From: CAUZIB01 sp963578805
Lineage (GTDB): Bacteria > Acidobacteriota > Vicinamibacteria > Vicinamibacterales > UBA8438
NCBI GenBank assembly: GCA_963578805.1
Contig: CAUZDY010000013.1
Coordinates: forward strand, 4,073 to 68,072
Direction of reading: 5' to 3'
Length of the DNA stretch: 64,000 bases
Part shown: positions 1-9,193 of the stretch, piece after piece
How positions within the stretch are numbered: the first letter of the stretch is position 1
How the letters are laid out: each line of letters begins with the position of its first letter
The notes under the pieces: generated by a model
Seen by the model: the letters and a program-made list of their open reading frames with translations, nothing else
Databases searched by the model: none
What the model was told of the DNA's origin: nothing
Translations under genes and position numbers: made by a program

Positions 1-79
1 GAATTGCCTCGCCGGTCACGATGCCGCAATAGCGAATGATAGTTTTCCCGTCGACACTTGGGGTGGTGGTGATGATCAT
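1..79 (-). CDS. YbjQ/UPF0145 family protein, N-terminal part
   Basis: The first 26 codons of a gene running off the left edge. The reading frame begins M-I-I-T-T-T-P-S-V-D-G-K and continues to Y-C-G-I-V-T-G-E-A, which is the conserved opening of the YbjQ (UPF0145, putative heavy-metal-binding) family of small cytoplasmic proteins of about 105 residues. The ATG at 79 follows an AAGGAG ribosome-binding site nine bases upstream, which fixes the start. No biochemical role is established for the family. The rest of the gene lies outside the window. Confidence 0.8.
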   Translation of the reverse strand, partial: MIITTTPSVDGKTIIRYCGIVTGEAI

Positions 80-378
80 GCTCGAACGCTCCTTGAGGTT
101 ACGCCCGCAACGACGGCTGCATCATACACCCCATCCCACTAGGGTAGTTTCCGACCGCCGACGCGTCCAAGAAGGTTACCGAGGGCCATGGACGCCCGGC
201 CTGTTGGGAGATTGTTGATGTAGATGCTTCGGATCCAGAGCCGCCACAACCCATTCACCGTCTGTATGCAGATATCCTCGGCGGTCGGCCGGTCCGGAAG
301 TCGCGTATGAGCGCGTCCCACGGCGGACGCAACTCAGCGGCTATCGATCCTGAGTGATGGCAGAAGTGATACGAGCAG
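80..378. other. Intergenic stretch without a recognised gene
   Basis: About 300 bases between the start of the YbjQ-like gene and the 3' end of the DPP4-type peptidase gene. Short frames exist on both strands, but none has a recognisable protein, a plausible start with ribosome-binding site, or a match to a structured RNA that I can see. It should hold the promoter of the YbjQ-like gene. Confidence 0.5.
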
Positions 379-2640
379 TCAACGTGTCGCAGACGTAGGG
401 GCTGGTATCACCGAGTGTGGACGTAGATGCCGCAGGGTGAAGTCCAGCATCTTGATATGCCGATGCTTCTCGAGCTCGGGGTCTCCAATTCTGTGGCGTG
501 ACTGGGGGTAGAGCATCATGTCGAACGGTTTCCCTGCTTTCTGAAGCTCGTAGGCGAACTGCAGTGTGTGCTGCATATGCACGTTCTCGTCCATTGTGCC
601 GTGGACGAGGAGAAGCGCACCATGCAGGTCAGCCGCCGCAAACCGCGGGGAGCTTCGACGATACCCTTCACCATTGTTCTGTGGTCTACGCATGTACCGC
701 TCGGTATAGATCGTGTCGTAGTCTCGCCAGTCGGTGACCGATCCGCCTGCGATCCCAAAGGTAAAGCTCCGGCTGTGGGTCAGTGCGTAGCTCACCATAA
801 AACCGCCGTAGCTCCATCCCTCGATCCCGACCCGGCTGACGTCCGTGAATGGTTGTTCGCCAAGCCAAGCAATCCCGTCCTCGATATCACGCAGTTCGAG
901 TTCCCCGAAGTTCTGATACACGGGCCACGCGGACACAGCGCCCTTGCCGCTTGCGGTACTGTTGTCCATGACCCAGACAATGACGCCGTGCTGGGCCAGC
1001 AGCTGCCAGAAGAGGTACGTCGAACCGCTCCAGGCGTTGCGGACCCGCTGCGTATGGGGCCCACCGTAGACGTGCTGGTAGACGGGATACCGTCGAGTGG
1101 GATCAAAATCTGGAGGCTTGATCATCATCGCTTCCATCACGAAGCCATCTCGGTTCGCGACCTGGACAAACTCGGGCACTGCCAGACGATAGTCGCTGAG
1201 TGACGTATTCCGGTTGGCGTCAATGACTCGAGTTTCTGTGCCATCCGCCGCGTGGATACGAACACTCGGGGGGCTGCTAACGTCACTCCACGTGTCGATG
1301 TACTGCGTGAAACTGGGGTTGAATCTGGCCCGGTGCGTGCCAGGGAACCTTGATAGCCGTGTCAATCCGGAGCCGTCAAGTCGAACTCGATAGATATCGC
1401 GTCCGATATGACTCCGCTCGGTGCCGGAGAAATACACCCACTCACCCGCTTTGTCGACGCCGTGAACTTCCCGAATTTCCCAAGGGCCATCGGTGATCTG
1501 CCGAACGAGGTCTCCGTCGGCACCATAGTGGTAGAGATGCTTCCAGCCAGTGCGTTCGGATAGCCACAAGAAGCCTTGGTCTGCAAGCCATGTTGGAGGC
1601 CCGTTCACGTTCACCCAAGCCTCGGTAGTCTCCCTGAAAAGACGGGTCACTTCGCCAGACGACGTCGCCATATTCAAGTCGAGCCACGTCTGCTCACGGT
1701 CTTGGATTTGAAAGACAACCTTCCTGCTATCAGACGACCATCCGACGTTGACGATTAGAGGCTGTGCCAATGTGTAGTGCTCGGTGTCGACCCATGTGGT
1801 CTCACTACCACTTGACCGAACGAGACCGAGCCGGACGATAGGGTTCGGATCACCGGCCTTTGGATACTCCCAATTCTCCAGCTCCAGGTGGTAGGGAATG
1901 TGGTCAACGATGGTGTAGCCTGGCACATTGGAGTCGTCCAGTTGAAGGTACGCAATTTGTGTCGAGTCTGGGCTCCACCAGTACCCGCGAAAATTTCCAC
2001 GACCGTAGATCTCCTCTTGATAGACCCAATCCAGAAGACCGTTACGCACGACGTCACTTCCGTCGTGAGTAAGTGGGTACTCGTGGTGGTGGTCGATATC
2101 GACCAAGTGCAGATCGTGATTCCGTATGAATGCGACGAACCGGCCATCTGGGCTGAATGATAGATGCTCTTCGGGTTCTGGTGATCGCGTAAGACGGGAC
2201 ACGCGCCTGGTGCCGACATCATAGTGGTAGAGATCATTGGCGAGGTCGAAGAGAAGCGCGGTCCGCCCGGGATTCATGAGATGGGAGTTCCGGCGAGAAA
2301 GGAGGCGCGCCTCCTCCGGGCCGATTTCAGAGAATGCCGCAAGCGCGGCCTCCATCAGTGCGACATCAAAGAGCGGCTCGCGCTGTCCTGTTCTGGCGTC
2401 GACCGAGACTAGCGGAGCACTCGCAGCCGATCGGTCAACCCGTTCAAGATAGCGATCGTCGTCAAGCCACACGAGTTCCCGAGGTGGATTTCCGTCGAAA
2501 TCGACCCGCCGTTGGGGGTCGAAGATCTCGTCTATAGTTAGATCGCGCAGTTGCCCAGACGCCGGGTGGGCTATGCTAAAAAGCAAACCAAAACACCCGA
2601 CTATGGTAGCGCGCCACAGGCGATGAATGGTTATCTCCAT
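379..2640 (-). CDS. Dipeptidyl peptidase IV family (S9B) serine peptidase, secreted
   Basis: A 753-residue protein with an N-terminal signal peptide (hydrophobic residues about 9-28, ending A-S-G). An eight-bladed beta-propeller region spans about residues 60-510 and an alpha/beta-hydrolase domain follows. The catalytic Ser is S610 in GWSYGG, with Asp at about 684 (GTMDEN) and His at about 716 (SRHR), giving the Ser-Asp-His order of prolyl oligopeptidases. The D-W-V-Y-Q-E-E segment near residue 207 is the glutamate motif that binds the substrate N-terminus in DPP4 and separates it from other S9 members. It probably removes X-Pro dipeptides from peptides in the periplasm or outside the cell. 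It is monocistronic and divergent from the bacillithiol genes. Confidence 0.92.
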   Translation of the reverse strand: MEITIHRLWRATIVGCFGLLFSIAHPASGQLRDLTIDEIFDPQRRVDFDGNPPRELVWLDDDRYLERVDRSAASAPLVSVDARTGQREPLFDVALMEAALAAFSEIGPEEARLLSRRNSHLMNPGRTALLFDLANDLYHYDVGTRRVSRLTRSPEPEEHLSFSPDGRFVAFIRNHDLHLVDIDHHHEYPLTHDGSDVVRNGLLDWVYQEEIYGRGNFRGYWWSPDSTQIAYLQLDDSNVPGYTIVDHIPYHLELENWEYPKAGDPNPIVRLGLVRSSGSETTWVDTEHYTLAQPLIVNVGWSSDSRKVVFQIQDREQTWLDLNMATSSGEVTRLFRETTEAWVNVNGPPTWLADQGFLWLSERTGWKHLYHYGADGDLVRQITDGPWEIREVHGVDKAGEWVYFSGTERSHIGRDIYRVRLDGSGLTRLSRFPGTHRARFNPSFTQYIDTWSDVSSPPSVRIHAADGTETRVIDANRNTSLSDYRLAVPEFVQVANRDGFVMEAMMIKPPDFDPTRRYPVYQHVYGGPHTQRVRNAWSGSTYLFWQLLAQHGVIVWVMDNSTASGKGAVSAWPVYQNFGELELRDIEDGIAWLGEQPFTDVSRVGIEGWSYGGFMVSYALTHSRSFTFGIAGGSVTDWRDYDTIYTERYMRRPQNNGEGYRRSSPRFAAADLHGALLLVHGTMDENVHMQHTLQFAYELQKAGKPFDMMLYPQSRHRIGDPELEKHRHIKMLDFTLRHLRPHSVIPAPTSATR

Positions 2641-2900
2641 ATTCCTCTAGTGCGACCCATGGGGTAGAGATTCAGGAGCGTCGAAATGGGTGACTCTGGC
2701 CGGTTGACAGTCCTATAATCCAGAGCTTAGCAGATTCAGGACCAGAGCCGAGAGGTGTGTCTTGGCGAACTTTTCGTTGTTTTGTCGGGCGGTATTCATA
2801 CAGCTTGCGTTTTAGTTCGTCGAGGCGAAACCTGGGTTCCAAGTTAGCTCCAACTTCTTGCGTTTTGATATTGCGCGGGAATGGGAGTACGAGATCGAAA

Positions 2901-3611
2901 ATGACGACGGTGGATATATTGGTCTTCGGGCCACATCCCGACGACATCGAAATCGGCGTTGGAGGCACGGTTGCGACACATGTCGATCTTGGATACCGTG
3001 TTGGTCTCTGCGACCTGACGCGGGGTGAGCTGGGGAGCAACGGCACGGTCGAGCAGCGTATGAACGAGGCGCAAGCCGCAGCCGAAGTTCTCGGCGTTAC
3101 CTGGAGAAAGAACCTCGAATGGTCGGATGGCGGCATTGCGGCCGAGAGCCAGTCTGTCGCTCAGGTCCGCTCGGTCGCCGAGCTGCTTCGTCGCAGTCGT
3201 CCCGCGGTAGCGCTGCTGCCTTATTGGCGCGATCGGCATCCTGATCACGAGGCGGCGAGCCGCGTCTTGACCGAAGCTGTGTTCCGTGCCGGTCTGCGTC
3301 GGTTTGCCATCGACGGTGATCCATGGAAGCCTGACTGGGCGTGCTATTACTTCATCAACGACATCGCTGACGCATCGTTTGTCATCGATGTGACCGGGAC
3401 CTATGATCGTAAACGTCAGGCCCTGGCCTGTCATCGAAGTCAGTTTCACCCAGTTGGAGACCAGGCGGTTGAGACTCGACTCACGGCCTCGAGTTTTCAT
3501 CAAATGATCGAAGCTCGTGACGCTCACCTCGGTGCGCTGATCGGTGTGGGTCAAGCGGAAGGCGTGGTTGTGAGGGAACCACTCGTCAGGTCGACGTGGC
3601 TTAAGTCATGA
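2901..3611 (+). CDS. bshB1: Bacillithiol biosynthesis deacetylase BshB1
   Basis: A 236-residue PIG-L (LmbE-like) zinc deacetylase that opens T-V-D-I-L-V-F-G-P-H-P-D-D, the metal-binding HPDD motif, with R-D-R-H-P-D-H further on as the second metal motif. In bacillithiol synthesis it removes the acetyl group from GlcNAc-malate. The ATG at 2901 directly precedes the conserved start of the family; an upstream in-frame extension to 2757 has no family resemblance. It overlaps bshA by four bases (ATGA), so the two are translationally coupled. The assignment to BshB1 rather than another PIG-L enzyme rests on sequence type and on this pairing. Confidence 0.92.
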   Translation: MTTVDILVFGPHPDDIEIGVGGTVATHVDLGYRVGLCDLTRGELGSNGTVEQRMNEAQAAAEVLGVTWRKNLEWSDGGIAAESQSVAQVRSVAELLRRSRPAVALLPYWRDRHPDHEAASRVLTEAVFRAGLRRFAIDGDPWKPDWACYYFINDIADASFVIDVTGTYDRKRQALACHRSQFHPVGDQAVETRLTASSFHQMIEARDAHLGALIGVGQAEGVVVREPLVRSTWLKS

Positions 3612-4753
3612 ATATAGGGATCGTCTGCTACTCGTCGGTCGGCGGCAGCGGAATCGTGGCCACAGAACTGGCCAAAGCGCTCGCGGCGCGTGGACACAAT
3701 GTCAGGTTGATAAGCTCAGACCCGCCGTTTCGTCTCGGCGAATTCCAGGCTGGGCTCGTCTTTCATGAGGTTAAGACTCCTGGGTATCCGCTGTTTCGCG
3801 AGCCCCAGTATCTACTTTCGCTCGCCAACAAACTTGTTGAGGTTACTCGAGAGTTCGACCTCGACATCATTCACGCCCACTACGCGATTCCACACGCGGT
3901 CGCAGCGTATTTGGCTCGGCAGATCCTAGCGGCGTCTACCGTCAAGAAGATCCCTCACATCGTCACTACCCTGCATGGGACCGATGTCACGATTATTGGG
4001 AGTGATGAGTCATACTCAGAGACAGCGGCATTCTGTATCAATCAGTCAGATGCGGTGACGGCTGTCTCCGATAGTTTGCGGCTCGAGACGTATCGGCAGC
4101 TCAAAGTGCGTGCGGATATTAGGGTGATTCCGAACTTTCTTGACCGTCACCGCCATCGACGGGAAACAGACCATGGTTTGGGAGCTCGCTATCGAAACGG
4201 CGATGATCGTATGAAGCTGGTGGTTCATATCTCAAACTTCCGCCCAGTCAAGCGTGCCGACGCAGTCGTGAGGATCTTTCACGGGATTCAAGAGCGTGTT
4301 CCGGCGCGTCTGCTACTAATTGGAGATGGACCAGAGCTGCCGCTGGCGCGTCGGGTGGCTCGAGAGCTCGGTGTGAGTGCTCATGTCGATGCGCTGGGCG
4401 AGCAGGAGCAGGTCGTCCCGATTCTCTCGGTCGCCGATCTTTTCCTGCTGCCGTCGTCAGAGGAGAGCTTCGGCGTGGCGGCGCTTGAGGCAATGGCGTG
4501 CGGCGTGCCCGTCGTGGCATCGCGGGTGGGCGGACTCCCAGAGGTCATTGAGGACGGTGTCTCAGGGTTTCTTCACGACGAGCATGACCTCGATGCGATG
4601 GTGAATAGTGCGGTCCAACTACTGAGTAATCCGGAGCTGCACCAGAGGTTCGTAGGGGAAGGTCTCACTCGAATTAATACGCGGTTTTGTACAGAAGAAG
4701 TCGTACCTCGGTATGAGGCGCTTTACAAAGAGCTTTGCACTGACACCTCGTAA
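3608..4753 (+). CDS. bshA: N-acetyl-alpha-D-glucosaminyl L-malate synthase BshA
   Basis: A 381-residue GT4-family glycosyltransferase that joins UDP-GlcNAc to L-malate, the first step of bacillithiol synthesis. The N-terminus (I-G-I-V-C-Y-S-S-V-G-G-S-G) with the GGSG nucleotide loop, the segment H-A-H-Y-A-I-P-H near residue 93, T-T-L-H-G-T-D near 120 and the C-terminal donor motif E-S-F-G-V-A-A-L-E-A-M are typical of BshA. The length fits the family. The gene starts inside the bshB1 stop codon. The third enzyme, the cysteine ligase BshC, is not in the window. Confidence 0.93.
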   Translation: MNIGIVCYSSVGGSGIVATELAKALAARGHNVRLISSDPPFRLGEFQAGLVFHEVKTPGYPLFREPQYLLSLANKLVEVTREFDLDIIHAHYAIPHAVAAYLARQILAASTVKKIPHIVTTLHGTDVTIIGSDESYSETAAFCINQSDAVTAVSDSLRLETYRQLKVRADIRVIPNFLDRHRHRRETDHGLGARYRNGDDRMKLVVHISNFRPVKRADAVVRIFHGIQERVPARLLLIGDGPELPLARRVARELGVSAHVDALGEQEQVVPILSVADLFLLPSSEESFGVAALEAMACGVPVVASRVGGLPEVIEDGVSGFLHDEHDLDAMVNSAVQLLSNPELHQRFVGEGLTRINTRFCTEEVVPRYEALYKELCTDTS

Positions 4754-4814
4754 GCCCTACAAATACAGCTATTTGCAAGCCATCAGTACCCTCTCGGGTG
4801 TATACTCGACCGTT

Positions 4815-7451
4815 ATGGTCAGAAAGAGACTCGCCCGTATCGGTGTGGCGGTTCTGGTCGTCTCGTGTGTCCACGGAGGCTCCGTCGCCTGGGCGCAGCC
4901 GGTCCAAGTGGGGACCGAACACGTCGAGTTAGGAGTGGCGTTACGTCAGCTCAAATCTGTCGGCACCTTCATGATGGCCACGGCGCATCCTGACGACGAG
5001 AACAACGCGCTGCTCGCACTACTCGCCAAGGGTAAGGGACATCGGACAGTGCTGGTGACAGCGACCCGCGGTGACGGTGGCCAAAACGAGATTGGTTCTG
5101 AGCTTTCTGATGCCCTTGCCGTGCTTCGTACAGAGGAGTTGTTGGCGGCGCATCGGCTGGACGGAGCTGAGCAGTTTTTCACGCGTGCCGTCGACTTCGG
5201 GTACTCGTTCAGCCAGCAAGAAACCTTCGAGCGCTGGGGAGAAGAGGAGATACTCGCCGACTTTGTGCGGTTGATCCGAACGGTTCGTCCCGATGTTGTT
5301 GCGGGACTAAACCCAGAGGGTCAGGGCGGTGGGCAGCATCATCAGGCGTCGGCGATTCTAGCCCGCGAGGCGTATGGGGCGGCTGCCGACCCGACCCGAT
5401 TTCCGGAGCAGCTGCAGGCGGGGCTTCGACCCTGGGCACCGAAGAAGTTCTACTTTAGCACCGGGTTCGGACTCAGGAGCCGTGGTGGACTCCCGCCGGA
5501 TGCCACGACTATTAACTTAGCGGGATACGACAGGCTGCTGGGACGAACCTACGCTGAGGTTGGCAGTCATGCACGAAGCATGCACAAGTGCCAAGGGATG
5601 TCTCCTCTCATCAGGCTGCCCGGTCAGGCCTCGGCGAGCTACCGATTAGTTCATACCTCGATTTCCGGTCAGGTTGGCCGCGCCGAGTCGTCGCTGTTCG
5701 ACGGGATCGACACGTCAATTGAGGGACTTGCCAGATTTGCTGGGTCCCGTCCTCCGGTCAGCCTGGAGGCTGCGCTGGCGGAGGTCGCCGACTTTGCGAG
5801 CCAAGCGCTGGTTGCCTTCGATTCCGGTGACCCAGATGCAGTCCGCGAACCAGTCCTCGCCGGATTGGCCGCCGTCCAGCGTATCCGAACCGGTCTCGAT
5901 ACCAGTGGGCTGTCTGGGGATGCGATGTGGGAGATCGACTACCGGCTGGCCACCAAGGAGCGTCAGTTCGAACGAGCGGTGGTACTGGCACACGGGGTTC
6001 GTCTGGAGGCGTTGGCGGATGACGGCCTCGTGACCGCGGGGCAACCCCTCACCGTGACGACGCTGGTCGCCAATCGTAGTGATGCGTCGTTTGTGGTAGC
6101 GGACATACGGATCGACGGTTTCGATGCGTCAGGATCGGCATGCGGGCGGAGCGAGGTGCTCGCCTCAGACGTCTACAGTTGTACCGCCGAGCTCAGGGTT
6201 CCGACTGGTGCTGCGGCGACGAGTATTCACTGGGGGCGTGTTCCCGGATCTGCCCGTTATGCCTTCGATGAGGATGTTCCTTACGGGGCGCCATTTCGCC
6301 CGTCTCCGTTTATGGCCTCGTTTGAGCTTGAGTTCGGCTCGAATCGGGTGGTCGTGGAGCGACCGATCGAATATCGATACGGCGATGATGTCTTTGCCGG
6401 TGAGAAACGAACCGAGATCAACGTCGTCCCCAGGCTGGCCGTCGAGGTGTCCCCAGATATCGCGATCATCCCTCGGGGTACCGGTGGGTCACGGATGATC
6501 CGTGTGACAGTGGCGAATGCATGGCCTGGCGCCTTTGAAGGGGATGTTCGTCTGGACCTACCGGTCGGCTGGACGGCGACGCCACCGACCATCCCCGTAC
6601 GGTTCTCGAGGGAGGACGAGACGCAGACCGTTCGGTTCACGGTGACACCGCCGGCGCAAGCTGGTGGCGAGTACCAGATCCGGGCAACGGTACATACGCC
6701 CGAAGGGTTATTTGACGCCGGACATCAGGTTATCGAGTACTCGCACATTGGGCGTCGCCATCTGGTTCGCCCGGCTGAGTCGACGATCAAGTTGATCGAT
6801 GTTGCCCTTCCGGCGAACCTCACCGTTGGCTACATCGAAGGTGTCGGTGACGAAGTTCCTTCTGCCATCGAGCAACTTGGGGCCGCCGTCGAATTTATTG
6901 ACGCTGACGAATTAGCGTGGGGTGACCTGTCGAAGTTCGATGTAATCGTCGCTGGGGTCCGCGCCTATGAGCGTCGATCGGACCTGCGGGCGAACAACGA
7001 TCGGCTGCTGCAGTATGTCTACGGTGGCGGGACGTTCATCGTTCAGTACAACAAGTTTGAGTTCAACAACGCTCAGTACGGACCGTACGTTGCCCAGGTC
7101 AGCCGCGACCGGGTAACCGACGCGAATGCGCCCGTTCGCGTATTGAGCACTGATCACTCAGTGTTTGGATGGCCCAACCCCATCGGGCCGACGACCTGGA
7201 ACGATTGGGTTCAAGAGCGGGGCCTGTATTTCCTTGGTGACAAGGATCCGGCGTACACCGACTTGGTCGAACTAGAGGACACGTTTGAATGGAACCCAGG
7301 GACAAAACGAGGCGCGCTTGTTGAGGCCAGGTATGGGCAGGGTCGCTGGATCTATCTCGGGCTTGGGCTCTGGAGACAGCTTCCGGCTGGCACGGTCGGT
7401 GCGTACCAACTACTGGCTAATCTACTCAGTCTAGGCATCACGCTAGAGTGA
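4815..7451 (+). CDS. Secreted multidomain PIG-L family deacetylase
   Basis: An 878-residue protein with a signal peptide (about residues 1-28, ending A-W-A-Q). An N-terminal PIG-L domain carries the metal motif A-H-P-D-D-E near residue 57 and a H-H-Q motif near residue 180. A middle region of beta-sandwich repeats follows (two stretches resembling NPCBM-associated/NEW3 domains, about 390-640). The C-terminal part (about 660-878) resembles a glutamine-amidotransferase-like or ThuA-like fold with V-I-V-A-G-V-R-A-Y. The substrate is unknown; an N-acetylated sugar or glycoconjugate outside the cytoplasm is likely. It starts 61 bases after bshA on the same strand, so co-transcription with the bacillithiol genes is possible. 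The start was chosen because the signal peptide begins there. Confidence 0.82.
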   Translation: MVRKRLARIGVAVLVVSCVHGGSVAWAQPVQVGTEHVELGVALRQLKSVGTFMMATAHPDDENNALLALLAKGKGHRTVLVTATRGDGGQNEIGSELSDALAVLRTEELLAAHRLDGAEQFFTRAVDFGYSFSQQETFERWGEEEILADFVRLIRTVRPDVVAGLNPEGQGGGQHHQASAILAREAYGAAADPTRFPEQLQAGLRPWAPKKFYFSTGFGLRSRGGLPPDATTINLAGYDRLLGRTYAEVGSHARSMHKCQGMSPLIRLPGQASASYRLVHTSISGQVGRAESSLFDGIDTSIEGLARFAGSRPPVSLEAALAEVADFASQALVAFDSGDPDAVREPVLAGLAAVQRIRTGLDTSGLSGDAMWEIDYRLATKERQFERAVVLAHGVRLEALADDGLVTAGQPLTVTTLVANRSDASFVVADIRIDGFDASGSACGRSEVLASDVYSCTAELRVPTGAAATSIHWGRVPGSARYAFDEDVPYGAPFRPSPFMASFELEFGSNRVVVERPIEYRYGDDVFAGEKRTEINVVPRLAVEVSPDIAIIPRGTGGSRMIRVTVANAWPGAFEGDVRLDLPVGWTATPPTIPVRFSREDETQTVRFTVTPPAQAGGEYQIRATVHTPEGLFDAGHQVIEYSHIGRRHLVRPAESTIKLIDVALPANLTVGYIEGVGDEVPSAIEQLGAAVEFIDADELAWGDLSKFDVIVAGVRAYERRSDLRANNDRLLQYVYGGGTFIVQYNKFEFNNAQYGPYVAQVSRDRVTDANAPVRVLSTDHSVFGWPNPIGPTTWNDWVQERGLYFLGDKDPAYTDLVELEDTFEWNPGTKRGALVEARYGQGRWIYLGLGLWRQLPAGTVGAYQLLANLLSLGITLE

Positions 7452-7461
7452 TGCCTAGACT
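7428..7461. terminator. Hairpin between convergent genes, probable bidirectional terminator
   Basis: A perfect 14-base-pair inverted repeat (7428-7441 and 7448-7461) around a six-base loop. It spans the stop codon of the PIG-L gene and the last codons of the convergent PEGA gene. No U-tract follows on either strand, so it may rely on stem strength or act as a 3'-end stabiliser. Confidence 0.55.
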
Positions 7462-7684
7462 ATTGATCAAGGTTTGGGACCGCGGTCGCATCGGTGCTGA
7501 CCGTTACTGTCTCACGGACTTTTCCAGTCTCCGGGTGGATGACAACCACTTCACGGTAGCCGAGTGCCGCAGAGACATTTAGCAGAGGCGTTTCACCGAT
7601 GAGCGTGCTTTTCGCCCAGACCCACGCTCCCGGTGGGCTGTCGATCAAGACGGAGCTGGTCTCGGGTTGTAGTTTTTTCCTCAC
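7460..7684 (-). CDS. Small PEGA-domain protein (possible gene remnant)
   Basis: A 74-residue reading frame with a GTG start at 7684. Residues about 10-65 look like one PEGA domain: V-L-I-D-S-P-P-G-A-W-V followed by I-G-E-T-P-L and G-Y-R-E-V-V-V. PEGA domains are small extracellular beta domains, usually found at the C-terminus of bacterial kinases or surface proteins. There is no signal peptide or membrane anchor, and the upstream frame has TGA codons close to the start, so this may be the surviving tail of a larger gene. A purine-rich stretch lies upstream, but no clean ribosome-binding site. Confidence 0.45.
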   Translation of the reverse strand: MRKKLQPETSSVLIDSPPGAWVWAKSTLIGETPLLNVSAALGYREVVVIHPETGKVRETVTVSTDATAVPNLDQ

Positions 7685-7880
7685 TGAACATCACGCCTCT
7701 TTTCTTCTGGGTCATGTCTCGACCTGAGATGCCGCGGTACTGGTCGCCGACGACCTGGTGCTCCTCTCATGCGTCGGGTGGGAGGAGCGTGACGCTGTGA
7801 CTCGATCCCGCCTACCGTCGTTACAGGTAAATTGTTTCGTGGCGGTTTATCTCAAGGGTTTACTGACTGCGAACCCGCAG

Positions 7881-8696
7881 CTATCGATCGGTCCGGCCCA
7901 GTAGCAGCAGGTCACCGCTGGGGTCGGCGGCACCGCCCTCTGGTTCCAGGGTCACCGCGATGGCGAGAGGAATTCCGGCATCGCTAGGCGGATCGACAGT
8001 TGAAAAAATCCGCCCGGCCCCATCGACGCGTGCGAAGCCGACTGCAATCGGATCCGGTGGCACGACGAACCACACCTGATAGATTTGGCCTGGAGGTAGG
8101 GGTGGGACATTTGATGCGACCAGCACGGCTCCCCGCGTTCCACTCAAGAACGCTCTGCCCGAGGCATTCGGTGCGGCCGGTTGGCCTTGAAGGCTGATGG
8201 TCGCAACGTCGGGTGCAGCCAGAACGTCAGCGCGTGCCCGAAGCTCACGTGCCACCTGGCGAGAGGTGACCGCATCATGGTCCGCTGCCTGAATGCGCAA
8301 GACGGACGCATCCAGACTGTCGCGCAGTTGTCGAGAACGGGTGACGTGCTGTGCGGCGTACCATCCGAGCGCAGCCGCTGCAATTAGGCACATCACGGCG
8401 ACGACGCGATACACCGGCGCGAGCCGGACGCCAGATAATGGGATTCGCGCGTCGCGTCGTGGTCGCGGATCCGAATCCGCCCCGACAATCCTGAGCCGGA
8501 GGCTGGCCGGAGGTTGCTGGGTCGGAGCAGCCTGCGATAGCCCACGGGCGACCGGAAGCAGCTGCGTAACCGTGGCCACGCAGACGACGCATGTCTCAAG
8601 GTGCTGCTCGAACCGATCGCGATCAATCCGGTTCAATCCGCCGATCGCATACAGGCCAGCCATCCCATCGTGGGAGCGGTGCGATGGTTCAGTCAT
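7881..8696 (-). CDS. Anti-sigma factor, RskA/zinc-finger type
   Basis: A 271-residue membrane protein. The cytoplasmic N-terminus has a zinc-binding anti-sigma motif, H-L-E-T-C-V-V-C, near residues 32-39. One transmembrane helix follows at about 95-115 (V-V-A-V-M-C-L-I-A-A-A-A-L), and a C-terminal anti-sigma-K domain (about 165-271) holds P-P-G-Q-I-Y-Q-V-W-F-V. It should sequester the ECF sigma factor encoded two bases upstream in the same transcript and release it on a periplasmic signal. The C-terminal domain class matches RskA (SigK regulators). The signal is unknown. Confidence 0.88.
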   Translation of the reverse strand: MTEPSHRSHDGMAGLYAIGGLNRIDRDRFEQHLETCVVCVATVTQLLPVARGLSQAAPTQQPPASLRLRIVGADSDPRPRRDARIPLSGVRLAPVYRVVAVMCLIAAAALGWYAAQHVTRSRQLRDSLDASVLRIQAADHDAVTSRQVARELRARADVLAAPDVATISLQGQPAAPNASGRAFLSGTRGAVLVASNVPPLPPGQIYQVWFVVPPDPIAVGFARVDGAGRIFSTVDPPSDAGIPLAIAVTLEPEGGAADPSGDLLLLGRTDR

Positions 8697-8698
8697 GA

Positions 8699-9193
8699 TT
8701 AACCAAGTGCCGTGCCGGCGAGTGTTCGCAGCCCGTGTTCGACGTTGAGTCGTATGGTGTCGATCGGCAGCGTCAACCGGTCGCTGAGCTCATGCTGGGT
8801 CAGCCCTTCAAAGAAAATTAACTCGATGACGGTGCGTTCCTCAGGCGCAAGCTTCGCGAGCGATTGCTGGAGACGAAGCCGCGCCGCTGGGCTCAGCAGA
8901 GGCTCTCGACGTTCGGAAGTGGGCTTGGGTATCTCAACGGCGGCGCGTTCTTGCTTTGTGCCAACCTTGCTAGTCGCGGCGTCCGCGTTCCGACGAACGA
9001 TTGCCCGCTGTCGAACGAGCGAAAGGACGACGGCCCCCAGATGGTCAACGTCAGCATTGGAGACGTCGGCTTCGTCCTTAAGCTGCTCGAACACAGCGGC
9101 CACGATCTCTTCGGCCGATTCGGGTCGTTCGAGAATCCGGATCGCGAGTGAGTATGCGGGTTCCGCTACCCGGTCGTAGACTATGCTCAGCAT
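8699..9193 (-). CDS. ECF-type RNA polymerase sigma factor (SigK-like)
   Basis: A 164-residue sigma-70 family protein. Region 2 is in the first ~70 residues (L-S-I-V-Y-D-R-V-A-E-P-A-Y-S-L-A). A charged linker follows, then region 4 (about 108-160) with the helix-turn-helix L-A-P-E-E-R-T-V-I-E-L and G-L-T-Q-H-E-L-S-D-R-L. It is at the short end for ECF factors, and region 2 is weakly conserved. The partner anti-sigma gene follows after two bases, the usual ECF arrangement, and the pair is probably autoregulated. Confidence 0.88.
   Translation of the reverse strand: MLSIVYDRVAEPAYSLAIRILERPESAEEIVAAVFEQLKDEADVSNADVDHLGAVVLSLVRQRAIVRRNADAATSKVGTKQERAAVEIPKPTSERREPLLSPAARLRLQQSLAKLAPEERTVIELIFFEGLTQHELSDRLTLPIDTIRLNVEHGLRTLAGTALG

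Noticed and set aside
568..1203. A 211-codon plus-strand frame antisense to the DPP4-type gene
   Set aside because: It is the mirror of a clearly conserved peptidase gene; no ribosome-binding site or recognisable domain.
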